Source: an uncultured Rhizobiaceae group bacterium (GTDB lineage: Bacteria; Pseudomonadota; Alphaproteobacteria; Rhizobiales; Rhizobiaceae). Taken from it: 7,165 nucleotides of DNA. The stretch spans positions 1 to 7,165 of the forward strand of contig CALAIO010000305.1 of the NCBI GenBank assembly GCA_937923355.1, given 5' to 3'. The notes below the pieces were generated by a model that worked only from the letters and a program-made list of their open reading frames with translations, made no database searches and had not been told where the DNA came from. The position numbers and the translations under genes are program-made. Below, piece after piece: positions 5,274 through 7,165 of the stretch; position 1 is the stretch's first letter; every line of letters starts with the position of its first letter.

Positions 5274-5301
5274 TTTTTGAAATTAGATAAAATTCTTTTT
5301 T

Positions 5302-5751
5302 CTACCCAACTTGCCTAATAGCTTCTCCCAAGACCATGGCGCCTGTAAGTGCCATGTTTAGGGATCTTGCTTCGCCTGCCATGGGAATGGTCAGGCGGTT
5401 GTTTACGGCTTCGTGCACATAGTCTGGAGCGCCGATGCTTTCGCGGCCCAGCATGATGAGGTCGCTGTCTTCGTATTTAAAATCTGTGTAGGCCTGAGTG
5501 CCTTTCGTGGTCAGCAATAGAGAGCGACGGTTTTTTTGCTTTCGCCATGCTTCAAACTCTGACCAATTTAAATGCTTTTGCATGGCTGCTTGTTCGACGT
5601 AGTCCATGCCCGCGCGGCGGAAGGCTTTTTCATCCAATCTAAAGCCTGCGGGTTCTATGATATGGACTTTAACGCCCATGCAGGCGGCTAGCCTTAACAG
5701 AGTTCCTGTATTTCCGGGGATGTCAGGTTGGAATAAAACGAGATCGGGCAT
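5302..5751 (-). CDS. trmL: tRNA (cytidine(34)-2'-O)-methyltransferase, SPOUT family
   Basis: A 149-residue stand-alone SPOUT methyltransferase of the TrmL/YibK type. These enzymes use S-adenosylmethionine to 2'-O-methylate the wobble base of certain leucine tRNAs. Family stretches are FQPDIPGNTGTLLRLAACMG (7-26), EPAGFRLDEKAFRRAGMDY (33-51), GRESIGAP (102-109) and IPMAGEARSLNMA (122-134), which form the knotted cofactor site. The length is typical. A TTG two codons further upstream (5757) would also keep the frame, but ATG at 5751 fits the usual MPDLVLFQPD beginning; neither has a clear Shine-Dalgarno. The gene is divergent from the ABC transporter gene by only 34 bp. Proximity to hemF matches a housekeeping neighbourhood I recall from rhizobia; the SDR operon and the 109-residue gene lie between them here. 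Confidence 0.95.
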   Translation of the reverse strand: MPDLVLFQPDIPGNTGTLLRLAACMGVKVHIIEPAGFRLDEKAFRRAGMDYVEQAAMQKHLNWSEFEAWRKQKNRRSLLLTTKGTQAYTDFKYEDSDLIMLGRESIGAPDYVHEAVNNRLTIPMAGEARSLNMALTGAMVLGEAIRQVG

Positions 5752-5785
5752 GGTCAATTTGGCTTAAGAGGATTAGATAGAAGCT
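5752..5785. promoter_or_regulatory. Very short divergent spacer between trmL and the ABC transporter gene
   Basis: Only 34 bp separate the two start codons, too little for two independent sigma70 promoters with leaders. AAGAGGA (5766-5772) is the only ribosome-binding-site candidate for the ABC gene, at a long spacing of 13 bases. For trmL a minus-strand -10-like TCTAAT ends near 5770 but lacks a matching -35. At least one promoter must therefore lie within the opposite gene's coding sequence. Confidence 0.35.
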
Positions 5786-7165
5786 ATGTACTCTTATTTC
5801 GAATCCTTAATCAATCCGTATCCTGATGATGCGCCGCAGCAATCACCAGATACCATGCTTGCCTTCTTCTGGCATTATACCAGACCTGCGTGGAAAATTT
5901 TGGCTTTGATGACGCTGTTGATTGCCGTGATTTCTGTCATGGAAGTGGCACTCTTTGGATTTATGGGCAATATCGTTGACTGGCTGAGTGAAGCCAATCG
6001 CGAGACGTTTCTGGCCGACGAGAGCACGACGCTCGCGATTATGCTCGTCTTTATTTTGATTGTTATGCCTATTATTGGCGTATTTCATTCAATGATTTTG
6101 CATCAGTCAATTCTGGGCAACTACGGCATGATCATGCGCTGGCAGATGCACAAATATCTCTTGCGCCAAAGTATGTCATTTTTCTCTGATGAATTTGCCG
6201 GCCGCGTTGCAACCAAGGTTATGCAAACGTCGCTGGCGGTTCGTGATGCGACCATTACGATTTTGAACGTGATGGTTTATGTCTCGGTATATTTTATTGG
6301 TGCGATGGTACTCGCTGCCTCATTCCACTGGGCATTGATGTTGCCCTTTGCAGGATGGCTGGTTTTATATCTACTCATGCTGCGATATTTCCTGCCGAAG
6401 ATGTCTGCCATTTCCAAACTGCAAGCTGATGCACGCTCTTTAATGACTGGACGTGTTGTCGATAGTTACACCAATATTACTACGGTCAAACTATTTGCGC
6501 ATACGGATCGTGAAGAGGCTTATGCAAAAGATGCGATGGATGGTTTTTTGAAAACGGTTCATCCACAGATGCGTTTGTCGACCAGCATGGAGGTGTGCAT
6601 CAAGTTCTTAAACCATCTTTTGCTGGCAGGTGCTGCCATTGCCGGCATCATGCTTTGGGTTAACAATTCGGTTAGCGTTGGCGCTGTCGCGGTTGCTGTC
6701 GGTCTTGTTCTTCGCATGAACGGCATGGCCTATTGGGTGACGTGGGAATTGGCGCGATTGTTTGAGGCGTTGGGTGTTGTGCAAGACGGTATGAATATGC
6801 TCTCCAAGGCGCAAAATATTCAGGATAAACCTAACGCACTTGATCTGGATGCGCACGGTAAACCAATTCGCTTTGAGAAGGTTTGTTTTACCTATGGTGG
6901 TGAAGGCGCGGTGATGGAAAGTCTGTCACTTGATATCAAACCAGGCGAGAAAATCGGTCTCGTCGGGCGTTCTGGTGCGGGAAAGACCACGCTTACAAAT
7001 ATTTTACTCAGGTTTTACGATGTCGAAGAGGGCGTGGTTAAAATTGGCGATGTGGATATCAGCGACGTGAAGCAGGACAGTCTTCGCGCAAACATTGGCA
7101 TGGTAACACAAGATACGTCGCTCTTGCACCGTACCATTCGTGAGAATATTGCCTATTCACAACCA
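5786..7165 (+). CDS. ABC exporter half-transporter, permease fused to ATPase (3'-truncated by the window)
   Basis: An open frame of 460 codons that runs off the right edge, so roughly the last 140-160 residues are missing. Residues 1-330 form a type-I exporter membrane domain with six predicted helices near 37-60, 84-107, 158-180, 182-204, 275-293 and 297-315. The nucleotide-binding domain begins near 361 (IRFEKVCFTY, A-loop Tyr370). It has the Walker A motif GRSGAGKTT (394-402, Lys400) and the Q-loop VTQDTSLLHRTIREN with Gln442. The signature LSGGQ, Walker B and H-loop lie beyond the window. Such proteins act as homo- or heterodimers in the inner membrane exporting lipids, drugs or peptides; the substrate cannot be told. 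ATG at 5786 follows an in-frame TAG (5774-5776), so no earlier start is possible except in the three intervening codons, none of which is a start codon. Confidence 0.95.
   Translation, partial: MYSYFESLINPYPDDAPQQSPDTMLAFFWHYTRPAWKILALMTLLIAVISVMEVALFGFMGNIVDWLSEANRETFLADESTTLAIMLVFILIVMPIIGVFHSMILHQSILGNYGMIMRWQMHKYLLRQSMSFFSDEFAGRVATKVMQTSLAVRDATITILNVMVYVSVYFIGAMVLAASFHWALMLPFAGWLVLYLLMLRYFLPKMSAISKLQADARSLMTGRVVDSYTNITTVKLFAHTDREEAYAKDAMDGFLKTVHPQMRLSTSMEVCIKFLNHLLLAGAAIAGIMLWVNNSVSVGAVAVAVGLVLRMNGMAYWVTWELARLFEALGVVQDGMNMLSKAQNIQDKPNALDLDAHGKPIRFEKVCFTYGGEGAVMESLSLDIKPGEKIGLVGRSGAGKTTLTNILLRFYDVEEGVVKIGDVDISDVKQDSLRANIGMVTQDTSLLHRTIRENIAYSQP

Noticed and set aside
5274..5301. A-rich/T-rich tract after trmL as a terminator
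   Set aside because: There is no GC-containing stem, only runs of A and T.
5843..6856. Minus-strand frames of 81 and 82 residues inside the ABC transporter gene
   Set aside because: They are low-complexity His/Asn/Gln-rich antisense frames, typical shadows of a membrane-protein gene.

Overview
The window looks like a chromosomal segment of an alphaproteobacterium, probably of the Rhizobiales/Hyphomicrobiales type but with moderate to low GC. I base this on the style of HemF and TrmL, on the presence of hemF, trmL and a large ABC half-transporter close together (as I recall from rhizobial genomes), and on a small basic protein whose C-terminus resembles uncharacterised alphaproteobacterial proteins. 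There are ten protein genes. No RNA gene, insertion sequence, CRISPR array or attachment site was seen.

Left part (1-2330): a LysR-type regulator on the minus strand (52-927) faces a three-gene plus-strand cluster. The cluster holds an exported SnoaL/NTF2-like 'ester cyclase' (1046-1525), a cupin (1588-2055) and a 48-residue single-pass membrane protein (2132-2278), and ends in a clear rho-independent terminator (2301-2328). The 118-bp divergent spacer carries a T-N11-A LysR-type box and a second inverted repeat overlapping a plausible sigma70-type promoter. The plus transcript would carry a leader hairpin and a long intercistronic hairpin between the first two genes. This is the accessory-looking part of the window, and its substrate cannot be read from the sequence.

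Middle part (2333-5188): oxygen-dependent coproporphyrinogen oxidase hemF (minus, TTG start) is followed by a divergent gene for a 109-residue basic protein of unknown function (3394-3723). Convergent with that gene, only 8 bp away, is a two-gene minus-strand operon of short-chain dehydrogenases/reductases (4463-5188, then 3732-4466). The two genes overlap by ATGA, and their cofactor-specificity positions suggest one uses NAD and the other NADP. Several GAAAC/GTTTC inverted repeats lie in the operon leader.

Right part (5302-7165): trmL (tRNA wobble 2'-O-methyltransferase, minus) is divergent, by only 34 bp, from an ABC exporter half-transporter that runs off the right edge within its nucleotide-binding domain.

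Most genes are ordinary housekeeping or common accessory families. I see no convincing evidence of a wholly new system. The items most worth a second look are the LysR-controlled exported-NTF2/cupin/mini-membrane-protein cluster with its RNA structures, and the coupled SDR pair with its dyad-rich leader.
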